DNA of 64,000 nucleotides, taken from contig OZ287697.1 in NCBI GenBank assembly GCA_965649825.1, positions 310,001 through 374,000 on the forward strand, written 5' to 3'. The first letter of the stretch is position 1; every line of letters starts with the position of its first letter. Source of the DNA: Penicillus capitatus. Taxonomy: Eukaryota > Chlorophyta. Made by a program: the position numbers and the translations under genes. Below the pieces are notes generated by a model. It was given only the letters and a program-made list of their open reading frames with translations, had not been told where the DNA came from and ran no database searches. Below are positions 33,643 to 45,154 of this stretch, one piece after another.

Positions 33643-35607
33643 TACTGTCGCATCTGTTGTTCAAAGCGAAAAGGGCGAATGAGATATATCCAATGCACAG
33701 ATGTTTTTTTCTACTTCTCAGTGAAGCACAAACACCCACTTCAAGGCGTCATCCACGGCCACTTTTTTGCTATGAGTGCATCATTTGCCTATAGAAACGA
33801 TTCGGTTCATTTAAGGAACCAGATTCAGGAGATCAACGCAAGAATACGATCGGAGAGAAAACACGCGGTTGTGGATTCAAATGGGGTTTGAGAGGGGGGG
33901 ACTCTTTTCTCAATTGTGTAGATGGAGACATCGATGGGACGATGCTCTGTAAACAAACCACAGTGCAGAAAACGGCGATGCACTCGAACAAACAAACAGT
34001 CATCATGTTTCTGATTAAAACGTGTACGGTAAGAAGTGCTGCACACAATCCATTCAGCGCATTCTCGTTCAGATCCCTTTCGGATGGAGATGCCCGAATG
34101 CATTCTTGTACCGCAGAGTATGTCACTCTTTTGGCAAACACTCTCACACATTCGTCCGGAGCGTCAACAAGTCGATTAGAGAATGGCGGCGCTTCTGCGA
34201 TCGGAGCAGCAAGCAACCTTTCCCCACCCACATTTGATGAACCGCATCGTCTGCCTGCTATCACATTTCTCCTGCTGGCCCGAGACCTGGTCGGCATTCA
34301 AACAAGACCTCAACAGGTAGGAATCCATTAGAACAAAAGCTTCTCTGTCGTGCGTCTCTCCACCGTTGACAGGAGTGCCGATGTACCGCCCATCGGATGT
34401 ACGACTTCAGGTAAGGACACTTCCGCCAAACACGCATCGACTGAACACGTTGCCGAACAGCACCAGAAATACAGCGACAGCATTGCCCGCCAGAGTGCCT
34501 TTCGCGCACGGTTGCCGTCAGCGAACGGATAGTTCTTATCTGAAGCTTCTTTAGTAGGTGACAGGACAGCGATTCAGACCATAACGCATGCGATGAACGT
34601 GACGCGACAGCGAGACGTGTCTATCACTCTGCTGGTCCACTGTCTCAACTCCGGTAAGTCTGTCCACTTCGGACGCATAGCCAAAACCTACATTGCTCGA
34701 ACCGTGCCGTCTAAAAAAGACGACGAACACACGTACGCTGCATGTTCACCTCCTATTCTCATGCCACAGAAGTCACATCAAATTGGTGCTGTGATGCGCG
34801 AAGGACGCGTTTGGCACTCAAGAACAAAAACACGTCGCCATAGAAACAAAAGCGACTTCCGTTTTTCACAGAAAGGTAACGTCGGCACCCGCCAACTGAA
34901 ACGATGACCGTCTTCTTTCGCCGGAGGACGGGCAAACGCCTTGTTAGGTCATGATAGAACGGTAAGTCGATAATGGGCCGCGGCATGCATGCGCTCCCGA
35001 GGCAACTCTAAATTCGCGACTCGTCCACTTCTCCAATAGGATCTTCGCTTGTTCGTTTCTTGTCGCGTCCGTCGAGCGACAGACTTGAGACTGCGCAGAC
35101 GGCCGGACCGAGGGCAAATTTCTGACTGTGACGCTGCCCACCATCCTACCAACGACTCCACTCCTTCGCACAAGTCAGCCAAAATTTGGCGAGGCAGACG
35201 TATCCTCCTCTTAAGCCAACAGTACAGTTACATGTTCGCCCGGCAGAAGATAGCGACACTGCGACACTTCTGGCGGAGCAGAAATTTGGAACCCGTAGAC
35301 GGGAATGAAAGGTAATTCGAAAAGAAAGCGCGGCAAAAAACTGCATTGCGCATAGAGTCCGCGTTTAGCGAAAAACTGACAGCACGTGTTTGTGCAGGGC
35401 TGCAGGAAAAGCGGAGGAAAATAGCAAAGTGCGCTGAGGGCAACGCGGCAACGTCTGTGGACATCCGACCTGCCTCGAGCGCAAACCTCCTACGGATGCC
35501 GCCAGCTGTCGCTAGCGCACAACGACGAAACTACGTTTACCCATTATGCCACGAACTTTTCGCGAATTAACAAGACGTGCTGTGGCAGACCGTCGATGCG
35601 CTCGTCT

Positions 35608-35755
35608 GAGGACTTGATTGATCATGTCATCGATGACGCGGACGCGGGCTCTCTTGCTGCTTGCAGCCACAGAAAAAACATGAGGACTTGATTAGTCATC
35701 GTCATCGATGACGCGAACGCGGGCTCTCCTGCTGCTTGCATCCATAGAAAATAAC
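35608..35755. repeat. Two 74-bp tandem repeats upstream of ANK3
   Basis: Units 35608-35681 and 35682-35755 both start GAGGACTTGATT and contain TCATCGATGACGCG and GCGGGCTCTC; they differ at only a few positions. A second, shorter duplicated motif (AGTGAA-AGTAGG-TCGTGAAGCTG) follows at about 35775-35855. They sit 140-380 bp before the ANK3 start. Confidence 0.7.
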
Positions 35756-35902
35756 GTTAGTACAGAAGAACATAGTGAAAAGTAGGTGTCGTGAAGCTGA
35801 GACACGTGTCTAGGACAGAAGATCGCAGTGAAGAGTAGGCATCGTGAAGCTGGAAAACATTTTCATCCCCCGCTAGCTAGATGGCAGCTGCGGTCGCTGG
35901 CC

Positions 35903-35910
35903 TATAAAAG
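35903..35910 (+). promoter_or_regulatory. TATA box of ANK3
   Basis: TATAAAAG 89 bp before the ANK3 ATG, a perfect TATA match. Confidence 0.6.
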
Positions 35911-35991
35911 CGAAGCGCCTGAGCAAAATCCATTCGAACTCTGACATCTCGTCGAGTAAAGCCGATATTCAGCTTGCGTTCTCTGTCCATC

Positions 35992-36823
35992 ATGTCTCCG
36001 TCTCTGCTCGCCGTTTTCGTTTGCCTTGCGGCTGCATCCAGCGTCGGTACGTATGGTCGATTTACCTGTGTCTGCTGCATGGTGGTGTGTTTGGCGTAGT
36101 TTACGCGGTTCCTTGCCCGGAAGGTGCTTGCAAAAGTGTCGCCATCAGGGACCCAAACACCCTTAAAACATTCTTCGTGGATCCCGTGTTGTGTACTTGC
36201 ACCTGCGACGACGAAGGAAATACTCTTTTCCATGAATCCGTTCCAGCCATATGCACTCAATGTATCGAGTTTCTACTAAACTCCCCCGACGAAGGCGGCA
36301 ACGGCTGCACCGACGTCGACGTTATGGACGACGCAGGAAACACGGCGTTGCATGATGCCGCCGCGCAGTGCATCGATCCGGTGTTGAACGTGAGCCATGA
36401 CGCTGACCTTCCTATTGGGAAAACGTTTTCTCGTAGACTTTGATCGACGCGGGTGCCGACCGCTCAAAGACCAACTTGGCAGGAGAAATCCCTCTCTGCG
36501 TCGTGGGCACGGATAGTCCTCCTAACCCAGGCGAATGTGGCGGCACTGCTGCCGATATCATCGGCATTAATGTCTTTCTTCCTACGACAGAGGAGTGCTT
36601 TTTAGACAGCACAACGTTCGAATTCTGTCCTTGCACTTTGTGCGTGGGCGGCAAGCTACCGTTCGATGTAGCAAAGGAAAATAAGTTGACAGGAGTCGCA
36701 GACGTACCTTCTCCCGCTTTCACCCTTCGCCTTCCTCTAACGCATCCTTGGTCTTAGGTCATCGGTCAGGACTGCGGGTTGCCTGATCTATGCAATGCTG
36801 CTGTGCCTCCATGCACGCCATGA
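35992..36823 (+). CDS. Secreted cysteine-rich ankyrin-repeat protein ANK3
   Basis: Exons 35992-36046, 36100-36389, 36437-36703 and 36758-36823 give 225 residues. The signal peptide is split by a phase-1 intron, followed by CPEGAC, CTCTCDDEGNTLFHE, an ankyrin unit with DVDVMDDAGNTALHDAAAQC, and then LIDAGADRSKTNLAGEIPLCVV. The third exon is longer than in ANK1 and ANK2, with an insert holding FCPCTLCVGGKLPFDVA. This last element (Cys-x-x-Cys, Gly-Lys-Leu-Pro-Phe/Tyr-Asp-Val-Ala) recurs in ANK4-ANK9. The last exon is Cys-rich (DCGLPDLC, then CTP at the end) and lacks the Asn-Gly-Gly found in the others. Confidence 0.8.
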
Positions 36824-38193
36824 ATGCATCATCTCAGAATGATCGAAGCCAATCAAGCCATGTCAATGTTAGAATGGCGATGAATTTTTTCTTTAGGCAC
36901 ATTTCATGAGTGCCCTTCTCAGCAATCTTCCATTGCTCCCTCTCTCCGTGTTTGTTTTTTTTTCGTGAATGTGGGTCTGTGTTGCTCACATATGCCTCTA
37001 TGGACTTTCTTCTACAATGTTTAAGAAATCCATGAGATCCCAAAACACCGTTTGAGTCCAAACGTTTGCGCCTCGATACACGCAACCCACCAAACACTGT
37101 TCCTCTAAAGCTCATCCCCATCGCTGAAGTAAGTGTAAAATAGCGTATCCATTCGATGGACAGGTCTATCTCCCACGTGCTGCGACACATATCCACTTCA
37201 TCCCTCCGCTGCATCCTTCAAAACGCAATCTGTTGCGCGCACCAGAAGCGCTCGTAGACGTCTGTCGTTTTTCTTTCATGCCCTTGTAAACAGAGTAAGT
37301 ACCTCGCCGGCTGAAATCGGTTTTAGGTAAGTACTGCTGCAGATGTCTGTAGACCTTCCTCGGCTTCTCCACCCAACTAGTCTTTGACTTCGGACGACGT
37401 CGCTGTCTTTAGCCGTTCTTCTGGCTCTTTGCTGGAGGCCGGGCGGACGGACATGGGCCCACTCCGAATGCTAGACAGCATGTGAAATCTCACACGCCGT
37501 TTGCGTTGGGAGCTACTCCTCTGTTTTCATCGTTTGTGTTCCGCTGACGTGTCCTTTTTGTGGTACATCCGTCTCCACTCTGTTCCCTCCCGTCGCTCTG
37601 AGCGATATCCGACTTGGAAGGCGAGACGTTTCCACGTCTTGTCGGCGGCGCAGCGAAGGCCGGCGAATTGTTCGCCGGCTCGTCATGCGACAAGCGAACA
37701 CGGCTTTCGTCTCTCCCTGGACACCCCCATCCGCACGTTCGAACGAACGAACATCCGCGAAGGTTCGGCAGCGGAGGAACGTTTTCGTCGACTTCGGAAT
37801 CCGACCAGCGGCACGGGGACCGCCTCTGGGGATGTTCGGTGTCAGGCCACGTCGCTGTCTGCGATGTGTCTGCGACGACGACGGCGATTTTGTTACAGCT
37901 TCCTTCCAGCTTCATCCCCCTAGAGACCAAGCAATGGAGCCAGCATCATCGCCTGAGACTCCGGATTCCCGGAGTCTCGGCATCTCATTACATTACATTT
38001 GCAAGTTGCACGGACAACGCCCTCACCGTGCCCGATTAATAGAATCTATGGGGAGAAAGCAGAAAAGAGACACGACACTTGTGCTTTGACCTTCAGTAGT
38101 TACGGTCTTTCGAATCGACAGGCCACCGAAAACGCTCCATCGATTCCAGCAGTCGCAACGGGATGACTAGGAGAAGACGCGTGAAAAGGGTGC
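36824..38193. other. Intergenic between ANK3 and the Kazal gene
   Basis: About 1.4 kb. The 37.5-38.0 kb part is G/C-rich and open in several frames on both strands, which is uninformative. It contains a perfect stem-loop at 37955-37978. No gene is supported. Confidence 0.4.
37955..37978. other. Perfect 10-bp stem, 4-nt loop hairpin
   Basis: GAGACTCCGG, loop ATTC, then CCGGAGTCTC. The stem has no mismatch and is G/C-rich. It lies about 215 bp beyond the stop of the minus-strand Kazal gene. It could be a 3' end processing or termination structure; no family is recognised. Confidence 0.55.
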
Positions 38194-39092
38194 TCATTCG
38201 CACGGAGGGCAGAACTCCTCGCAGGTGCCGTCCCCCGAAGTGATCAGCAGCGAGCTGCCTTGGGACGCCGAACACGGAATGCAACAGGCGTAACCCGGGC
38301 AGCAGGGCGCGTCTTGACCCCACGAATCTGAGAAGGCGTCGAGGAACGCGTTGCACCTCTCACTCTACATCCACGATGAGTTACGATCTGCAGGGATCGA
38401 TCTTGTGAGGGAGGTCACACTTCGCGTCGGCAATCGGCGAGTTCCGATGGAGACGGCGCAGAGGGCTCTGCCCGTCGGCTCGCATCCGAAAAGAGCGAGA
38501 ACTCTCCGGAGGACGCATCGCAGTCGACCGCCGTCCCGTTCCAGATGAACAAGGCTTCGCACTGTCCGCAGCGGGAAGCGTAGCACTGCGCTTCCGGATA
38601 GGCGGGACAGAGGGCACGTCTGCACGGATTCGTGCAGCGAGCGATGTTCGCAGTGCAGTTGCCTACAGGGACAGCCGTCGTCATCTCTGCTGCGAGATCT
38701 GGTGCAGCGCACAGGGACACATGCCGCTGCAGGCCACCTCCGTTCCTGCACACCGAGCGTAGCACGGATTTCCGTAGGTGTTTCCGTCCTCTCCGCAGAC
38801 CAAGCTCGCCCGATTCGTGCACCGACACCCATCTTCGCACGGACACCGAGTCAGGCACGAAAGGTCGACGTCTTCACAGTCGGCGCACACGCCGTCCGAC
38901 GGATCGTTCCCCTCTCCACAGATCTCCCTGTGCCCGATGCACGTGCAGGAATCCGTTTCTACAGCGGAACAGACGTCCATCCATCCCGCGTCTTCCAAGC
39001 TGGAGCGTACGGGCAGCAGCGAGGCGGATGAAAGCGGCAAGGAGCAATGCGGTCGATAGAAGTCGCGTGCCCATTGAACGGAGAGTCTTCAT
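38194..39092 (-). CDS. Secreted Kazal-type protease inhibitor with extra Cys-rich domains
   Basis: Minus-strand exons 39092-39011, 38958-38713, 38662-38421 and 38364-38194 keep phase and give 246 residues. A signal peptide (LLSTALLLAAFIRLAAA) is followed by a Cys-rich region with CTCIGHREICGEG and CPCEDGC. A Kazal domain comes next, with the hallmark VCGEDGNTYGNPCYARCAG and a closing C-x3-C-x-C. Then come CTANIARCTNPCRRALCP with RCGQC, and a C-terminal domain with CCPGYACCIPC and CEEFCPPCE. Kazal domains inhibit serine proteases by a canonical loop; the residues just before the CGEDG segment set specificity and are not predictable here. It is the only minus-strand gene inside the ankyrin array. 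The start could also be the in-frame ATG at 39074. Confidence 0.82.
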
Positions 39093-41702
39093 TGGAGTGC
39101 ACGGTTTGTTGAAGGACGCGCGTTGCAGTTTTTCTTGGAACAGTGGCCTTCTGGCTACAAGGAAGAACGCGGTGCGATCTCAGTAGGGAAGTCGACATTT
39201 TGTTTCACGCGAAGTTCGTGAGCATCTGGAAGCTAGATGGCTAGCGGCATGCGTTTCACTTCGTACCGTCCGCGGATCCACGAGGATGGCAACGTACCTG
39301 TTGACAGCGACGCGCCGTCGTCTGCGTCGATCGATGTCGATTGAAAAATCCTCGCTGCGCGTTTAAGGGCGCGTCTGCTGCTGTCCATCGGTGCTCTGTT
39401 TTTAAGCGGCAGTCCGCTCTGCACGAGCTTTACTCTTGACGGTCGGGTCGACAGCGGTGTGCACGTGCCGCCTCTTTCTGTTATGTACAAGAGAGCGAAC
39501 ACGCCAGTCCTCGATGGGATCTGCAAGAGATTCGAGGAAACGAGTTGTAGCGGGGATGGGAGATTCAGAAGGCTAACGGGGCCAGTCATTGGAAACCGCT
39601 TTGAGGATGCGTTCGGTTCCTTTTACAAACGAGATGCAGTTGCAGTTTTTGATCCCAGCTCTAACTGCTACTAGGATGACGATATCAGGCTCCTTTGGCG
39701 ACGCAAGGGGGAGATCGTTTGGAGAAGACTTGAAAGAACGGTGATCGGGACCATTTTTGATCCAGCGGCCGACGAGGGCTTATGGATGACAAGACAACAC
39801 AGGATAAAATCAGTCGAAATTTTTTGCATGGCGGCCTTTTCGCGTGATGTCCAAGCGCTAACGCATTGGATTCGAAAACAGCAAAGTCAAACACAATGAG
39901 GCGTTAAATGTCATAATACAATTTTCGATGCACATCCATCCTTTAGCAGATGTATCTTACTTGGAAGACAAGTGACTTTGGCTTAGTGAGTCCGTGTTTA
40001 CTAATAGCGATCCTTTGCGGAGTTGGTTTCTTCTATGTTATGTAAACCACGTCTATTACATCATGTAGCATGAGTCAACGAAAATGATGCTAGCAACTGT
40101 GAAGAATGCCTGGTGCTACCGAGGTGGAGGTTGCATGCCTCGTACGAAGCAAGATGCCATGCGTACTGTCGGGTGGCGAAGGGAGCCATAGACGCTATGA
40201 CGCGCGCAGCGAATGTGCGATTTTAATCGATAACAAAACGTCTCGACAGCCGGAAACGTTTTGTGGATTTCAATTGACGAACAGTTTCGAAGTGTTAGCC
40301 AACACCGATTCATCACAATGATTTCTAGGAGGCATTTGATCTTGTGTTTTGTGGGATGCAGGCAGCTTTCTTATCCATCGGGTAGTGACGAGTCGGTCGT
40401 TGTTTGCCGATGGAGATATTCGTACTAATGCTGTGAACGAAACAACATGCTGTCGACTGCGTTCGTAACAGAATCACCCGTGATGAATTGTGGCCTAACT
40501 CTGTTTCCAGAGAGCTCTCTACGTCATAGACTCTAAAAACGATTGTGTGCCGGAACTGAAGACGAACTCACTTGCAGTCATCAATGCTACAAGGTTCTCT
40601 CCACTTTTGCTCAAAAAATATGTATGTAAGTAAGAAACAATGAATTCTTATCGTTGTATATATAGAATGACTGTATCCGCACTCTTTCTCTTAGCAATGA
40701 CGATCTCTTTTGCCGTATCCTAGAGTTGAGACCTATTCGATAGATTTTTCATCTCTTTGGAACCCACCCAAGGTATCGATGACTTGCAGAATGATCTTTT
40801 GAATAACCTGTCAGATGCCCTTGGAGGATAAATAATTGTAGAACACGTAGATTCTCCATTCAAACATATAAGTGCTCTTACGTTTTTTGAAGAGAAAAGC
40901 TGACGCATGATCAAAAACGAAGATTAACTTTCTTAAAATCTCGAAACAGGTCACGTCTGTCTAACGAAAACAACTTACTCTCGAATTCAATCCTGTCCTT
41001 TTGATCCACATGGAACAACTTTAACGCCACAGACAAATGTGACAATAGAAAGAGTTGATGTCCATAGCTCTGTGTGTAAGTAGGGCAAGGCGAGGTTTAC
41101 CTGGCGGTGACAATATGCATGTAGAGGCGTCGCACGTGCCGTCCCATTTCCTTCTGAAAACGTCAGCTGACAACACATTTCAGTGCTATAACAACGAAGG
41201 GCTGCATGCCAAGTTGTTTCCATAGCAACACCGCAGCATAACAAACAGAAACCGCTATTTCAGGATTGACAGCATTTGATGAAACACTTTCCCATCAGTC
41301 CACAAATCTCGACGGATGCAAAAAGTGCAACAACTGGCCTCAGGTATCTGTCCATCGTCATCGAGTTAAAGCTTCCCATTTTCCAAGCGATGTCACATCT
41401 TCGTACACTCTTGACCACAGAGATACTGCCAACGACGTCGCTTTCGAAAGCACACCGAGCATTATTAAAGGGACAGTTGTGAAACCGCTAAGCTTCCGTG
41501 AGTCGAGACAGGCGGAGGCCGTTCAGAAGTTGCAGCACAGATGGCAGACGGACGGTTGGCCTGCTAACATGCCTACGGTCATCGCGGATTCAAAGTGACG
41601 GTCAACAGCAAACAAATGCAGACAGACCACTGGACTCAGTTCGCCCAGCCGAGGAGGCAGTGGTCGGGCATTTTTCGACCGCCAAAATCGAAAGTTAGCA
41701 AA

Positions 41703-41728
41703 CTTCGTACACCAAATGCTGTACGAAG
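41703..41728. promoter_or_regulatory. 8-bp perfect inverted repeat upstream of ANK4
   Basis: CTTCGTAC, 10-nt spacer, GTACGAAG, ending 16 bp before the TATTTAAA box of ANK4. Operator-like dyad; binding factor unknown. Confidence 0.45.
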
Positions 41729-41744
41729 AATTATCCTCCAGAGC

Positions 41745-41770
41745 TATTTAAACCATTGCTCCGCTGCGGA
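41745..41770 (+). promoter_or_regulatory. TATA-like box plus GCTCCG dyad of ANK4
   Basis: TATTTAAA at 41745 followed by GCTCCGCTGCGGA at 41758. The same pair occurs before ANK6 and, weaker, before ANK5. The box lies 103 bp before the ATG. Confidence 0.55.
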
Positions 41771-41847
41771 AATCCGTCGCGCATTTCTATACTCCTACCA
41801 GTGGCCTTTCGCCGAAGTTTTGGGTTTTATCTGCAACTCAGGATAAA

Positions 41848-42609
41848 ATGTCGCGCGCCTTATCAATCGTCGTTGCTCTGCTGGTTGCTCTGAGTTCGAC
41901 ATCCGAAGTCGTTGCTAGCAAAATTTCTGCGTCGTGTCCAGAGGAGTGGTGCAACGCGGCAGAATCAAGAGACGACAGCGTTATTCGAGCGGCGATTCAA
42001 AACGGGCAGACCGATATGTGCTACTGCTATTGCGAACCGTACCCCAACGGGAATAAGCTTCTGCATGTGACCGCGTGCTCAGAAGCCGTCGCGTTCGCGG
42101 ACTTGATGATTTCGAAGCCGCCAAACTGTTACGTTGATACTTGGGACTCCAACGGCAACACTCCTTTGCACGACGCGGCCGAATGCTGCAACACACCGAT
42201 GGCATACGTACGTCCTAGTGTCGCAGCGTTTGGCATCATCGATTTTGCGTAACCGTAGGTATTTTTGTCGGCTGGAGACGACCCTTTGATCGCAAACAGA
42301 GCTGACCCAGAGAGTGAGAACTGGGATGGCGAGACGCCGATGTGCGTCGCCGCGCTTCAGGACGACCCGGACTGCGCCGGCATTGTGAATCATCTGCTCG
42401 AATTTGGTGCAGATATTTGCACCAAATGTCCCGTTAAGGGCGTTAAAGGCGGCAAACTCCCATACGACGTTGCCGTCAACAAAATCGTCAAAGACGTAAG
42501 TGCATTTCGGTTCGAGTGACACAATCACTGCGTTTCCTAATTGGTGTAGATTATTGAACAGAATGGTGGTCGGACTATGGAAGACGGTGGCATTTGCCCA
42601 GATTACTAG
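41848..42609 (+). CDS. Secreted cysteine-rich ankyrin-repeat protein ANK4
   Basis: Exons 41848-42207, 42259-42495 and 42550-42609 give 218 residues. There is no intron in the signal peptide, unlike ANK1-3. The order is: signal peptide, CPEEWC pair, a first ankyrin helix pair with DDSVIRAAIQNG, Cys triplet CYCYC, LLHVTACSEAVAFADLM, an ankyrin loop DSNGNTPLHDAAECCNTPMA, a second unit GETPMCVAALQDDPDCAGIV with GADICTKC, GGKLPYDVAVN, and a last exon IIEQNGG...GG-x-C. The C-terminal Gly-Gly and Cys are conserved through the array. ANK4, ANK5 and ANK6 form a sub-array with a 2.2-kb period. Confidence 0.85.
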
Positions 42610-42879
42610 TTGACGAAAACGGTGCCGATTCATCCATTATCATGCATCAACGCACAGTTTTAAACGAATCACGAGAGCCAGAAACACATACACATATTCA
42701 TTGTTCCTCGTTTTATGTCTTTTGACAATTACTAGGCGCTACAAAGGCGCAATGGGATGAACCAGCATGGATTGTCTACGAAACCGAACTAACAGTGTGT
42801 TGTCATGTTGTTTGCTTGCCAAAACCTGCTGCTCTCACTCGCTCCCTTCTACAGAACAAGACTCCGAAGGCTCGAGAAT

Positions 42880-43200
42880 GATCCCAAGAGCGAGGACGCC
42901 GTGTTGCCTGCTGTATTCTATCGAAAAGATGGCACCGGATATAAACGTCAAATCGCTCCGTCCAGTCAGTCCGTGTGGTACATTCGCGGATGTGACCTGC
43001 GTCCACGAGACAGCTCAGCGTCAGAGATTCGCCGAAGGTCTCTCGCCACTCCAAGCAGCAACCCAGAAATGGCTGTCTTGCATCGAAGACGACGCCGCTG
43101 ATCTGCTCGGCGTAAAGAGATGACGGTTTCGCTTTGTCGACTGGCGTCGGGCTGATATCCGGCACAGGATACACCCATTTGGAGATTCGCCTGTGGCTAT
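42880..43200 (+). repeat. Conserved 3' block, copy 1 (downstream of ANK4)
   Basis: About 320 bp matching 45155-45480. The core at 42921-43008 differs from the other copy by about one base, stricter than the neighbouring coding exons. The segment contains GATGTGAC, the branch-site-like motif. Its plus-strand frame (CGTFADVTCVH) is open here but stopped in the second copy, so conservation is not clearly protein-driven. Confidence 0.6.
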
Positions 43201-43958
43201 TTTAAGTTTGCTCCGCCCTGTTTAGCTGAACAAGTGGCAAAACTGGATTATTGTTCCCAAGTAAGTGACTGTATTACCTTCGAGGGCACAGTGAATGTTT
43301 GCAATTAGACCCGGGTGGCTACCATCTCGACTTCCGCGTCCTGTAGCGGTCAACGCTTGTCCTTCTTGGGCTCTACGTCGACAAAAGCAAGTCGCTCGTC
43401 GGAGTGCGTGAGCTTCCCGAAGAAAAATTCCCATCTCAAAAAAATCCCATCTCATGGCCTGCCAGCGAAAACAACCTCCTTACAGGTAAGTCAAAGTCGC
43501 GGTTGCACTTTTGACGAAATTCCGCAAATAGAAACCCGCACGACGAACCATTATTCTTAGTACAGTAACATGGAAGGCCTCCCATTTGATAGGCCAGTGG
43601 AGAATGCGTAAATGGTATGCACATAAGCAAATAACGCATGCATCAACCATCATGTTTTCGTACATTCCCAGACAGACCTAAAAACGGTTGTTCAGAAACG
43701 AGCTGCCCTTACCGACAACGAACGAGAACCCCAAACTCTGCATTGTCTCCTAAGGAACCGTTCTTTTCAATAACAACCTCCTATCCAAGAAGCAAACTGT
43801 GCCACACGACGATACGATTGACGTGACCTTTGAACGCCGACCGCTCTTCGCCACAAGTATTGTGAGGTGGCACCGAGGTGGCCTGAACTCGTGTGGAGAA
43901 TGGAAGATCAGACGGTTGGTAGTCTGAACTCGACTGTGAAGTCCATATCCTCCATCAC

Positions 43959-43985
43959 TATTTAACCGACTGGGCCGGGTGCGGA
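43959..43985 (+). promoter_or_regulatory. TATA-like box plus GC dyad of ANK5
   Basis: TATTTAA 109 bp before the ANK5 ATG, followed by GGGCCGGGTGCGGA, a diverged form of the GCTCCGSTGCGGA element of ANK4 and ANK6. Confidence 0.5.
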
Positions 43986-44067
43986 CAACGAAGTCGACCG
44001 CTCATTTTGATTTCTAGTCTGTCTGCCTTGTCGAGTCTCTCCGTTCGGCCACCGACTGAAGCATACG

Positions 44068-44809
44068 ATGTCTCGCGCTTTACTGATTTTTGCGCTGCTC
44101 TCGGTGGCGTTGCTAAAGGAGGCGGTTGCCGGGTGGCCACCGGTTTGTCCAGAGAAGTGGTGTAAAGCTGCCGAAAAACGCGACGATGCTGTGATTCGCA
44201 AAGCTATACAAAACAGAGAAGACCAAGCGTGCTACTGCGCATGCAACCCGATGTTTCACCAGAAGAGACTGCTGCACTTGACGGCGTGTGCAGAGTCTGT
44301 GACCTTCGCGGATTTGATGATTTCTAAAGAGCCCAACTGCTACGTTGACGTCAGAGACCGCTACGGACATACACCTCTACACGATGCAGCTGAATGCTGC
44401 AATACGCCAATGGCATATGTAAGTCTGCCGACTTTATTGAATTTCGTTTCCTACAGCGGCATTGTTAGGTGTTCTTGTCTGCTGGTGACGATTCCACAAG
44501 TTTGAACAGCGCCGATCCCGAGAAGAGGAACTGGAATGACGAGACGCCGCTATGTGTGGCGGCGCTTCAGGACAACCCGGACTGCGCCGGCATTGTGAAT
44601 CACCTACTTGAATTTGGTGCAGACATCTGCACCAAATGCCCCGTTAAAGGCGTTAAAGGCGGCAGACTCCCATACGACGTTGCCGTCAACAAAATCGTTA
44701 AAGATGTAAGTGGATTTCTCTTTGAGGAGAAGCAGATGTGAATTGAGGAATGGTGTAGATTATTGAGCAAAATGATGGTCGACTTAAAAAACATGGTGGC
44801 AAATGCTGA
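44068..44809 (+). CDS. Secreted cysteine-rich ankyrin-repeat protein ANK5
   Basis: Exons 44068-44418, 44469-44705 and 44759-44809 give 212 residues. It is a close duplicate of ANK4 with the same three exons; the second exon is nearly identical from DETPLCVAALQDNPDC to the LPYDVAVNKIVKD end. The first exon differs more: CPEKWC pair, DDAVIRKAIQNRED, CYCAC, then YGHTPLHDAAECCN. The last exon is shortened and ends GGKC. The mixture of near-identical and diverged exons points to gene conversion between neighbours or to faster change of the first ankyrin unit. Confidence 0.85.
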
Positions 44810-45154
44810 AACGACTGATTGACGAAACTAAGGAGAACAATATCATCATGCAGTGACAGTTATACTCGACCACACAACAAAGACAAAACAGACAACACAA
44901 CACATAACTATCCATTGTGTGTTCCCCACCTTCATTTTTACTTGTTGCGAGCGCTTCCAAAGCGCATTAGAATCGACTGACGTGGTATTGAAAGATGTCT
45001 AACATCGGATGATTTGTTATGTTGCGAGCTTGCGAGATTCTTCTTCTTCTTCGTCGCCAGGATCATCTGGCGGCTCGAACGCGACTCGTGATCGTCTCTG
45101 TCACCGTCTCTCTCGCTCGCTTCTACATAATGAGACCTCTGGGGAACGAAAATG

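Larger units (their letters stand above)
33643..35991. other. Intergenic between ANK2 and ANK3
   Basis: About 2.3 kb. Several 60-150 codon frames are present on both strands without domains or plausible introns. The last 400 bp contain two kinds of short tandem repeats, listed separately, and the ANK3 TATA box. Confidence 0.4.
39093..41847. other. Intergenic between the Kazal gene and ANK4
   Basis: About 2.75 kb, A/T-richer in the middle. A frame at 41266-41598 has protein-like composition (RESRQAEAVQKLQHRWQ) but no start context or known domain and is left as a weak possibility. An inverted repeat and TATA-like box lie just before ANK4. Confidence 0.4.
42610..44067. other. Intergenic between ANK4 and ANK5, with duplicated block
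   Basis: Holds a segment (about 42880-43200) repeated at about 45155-45480 downstream of ANK5, listed separately. The rest shows no gene. The promoter of ANK5 (TATTTAA at 43959, GGGCCGGGTGCGGA just after) lies at the end. Confidence 0.5.

Noticed and set aside
38632-39186. Long plus-strand open frame across the Kazal gene
   Set aside because: The minus strand explains the region with a signal peptide, Kazal motif and four in-phase exons; the plus frame is Arg/Ser-rich with no domain.
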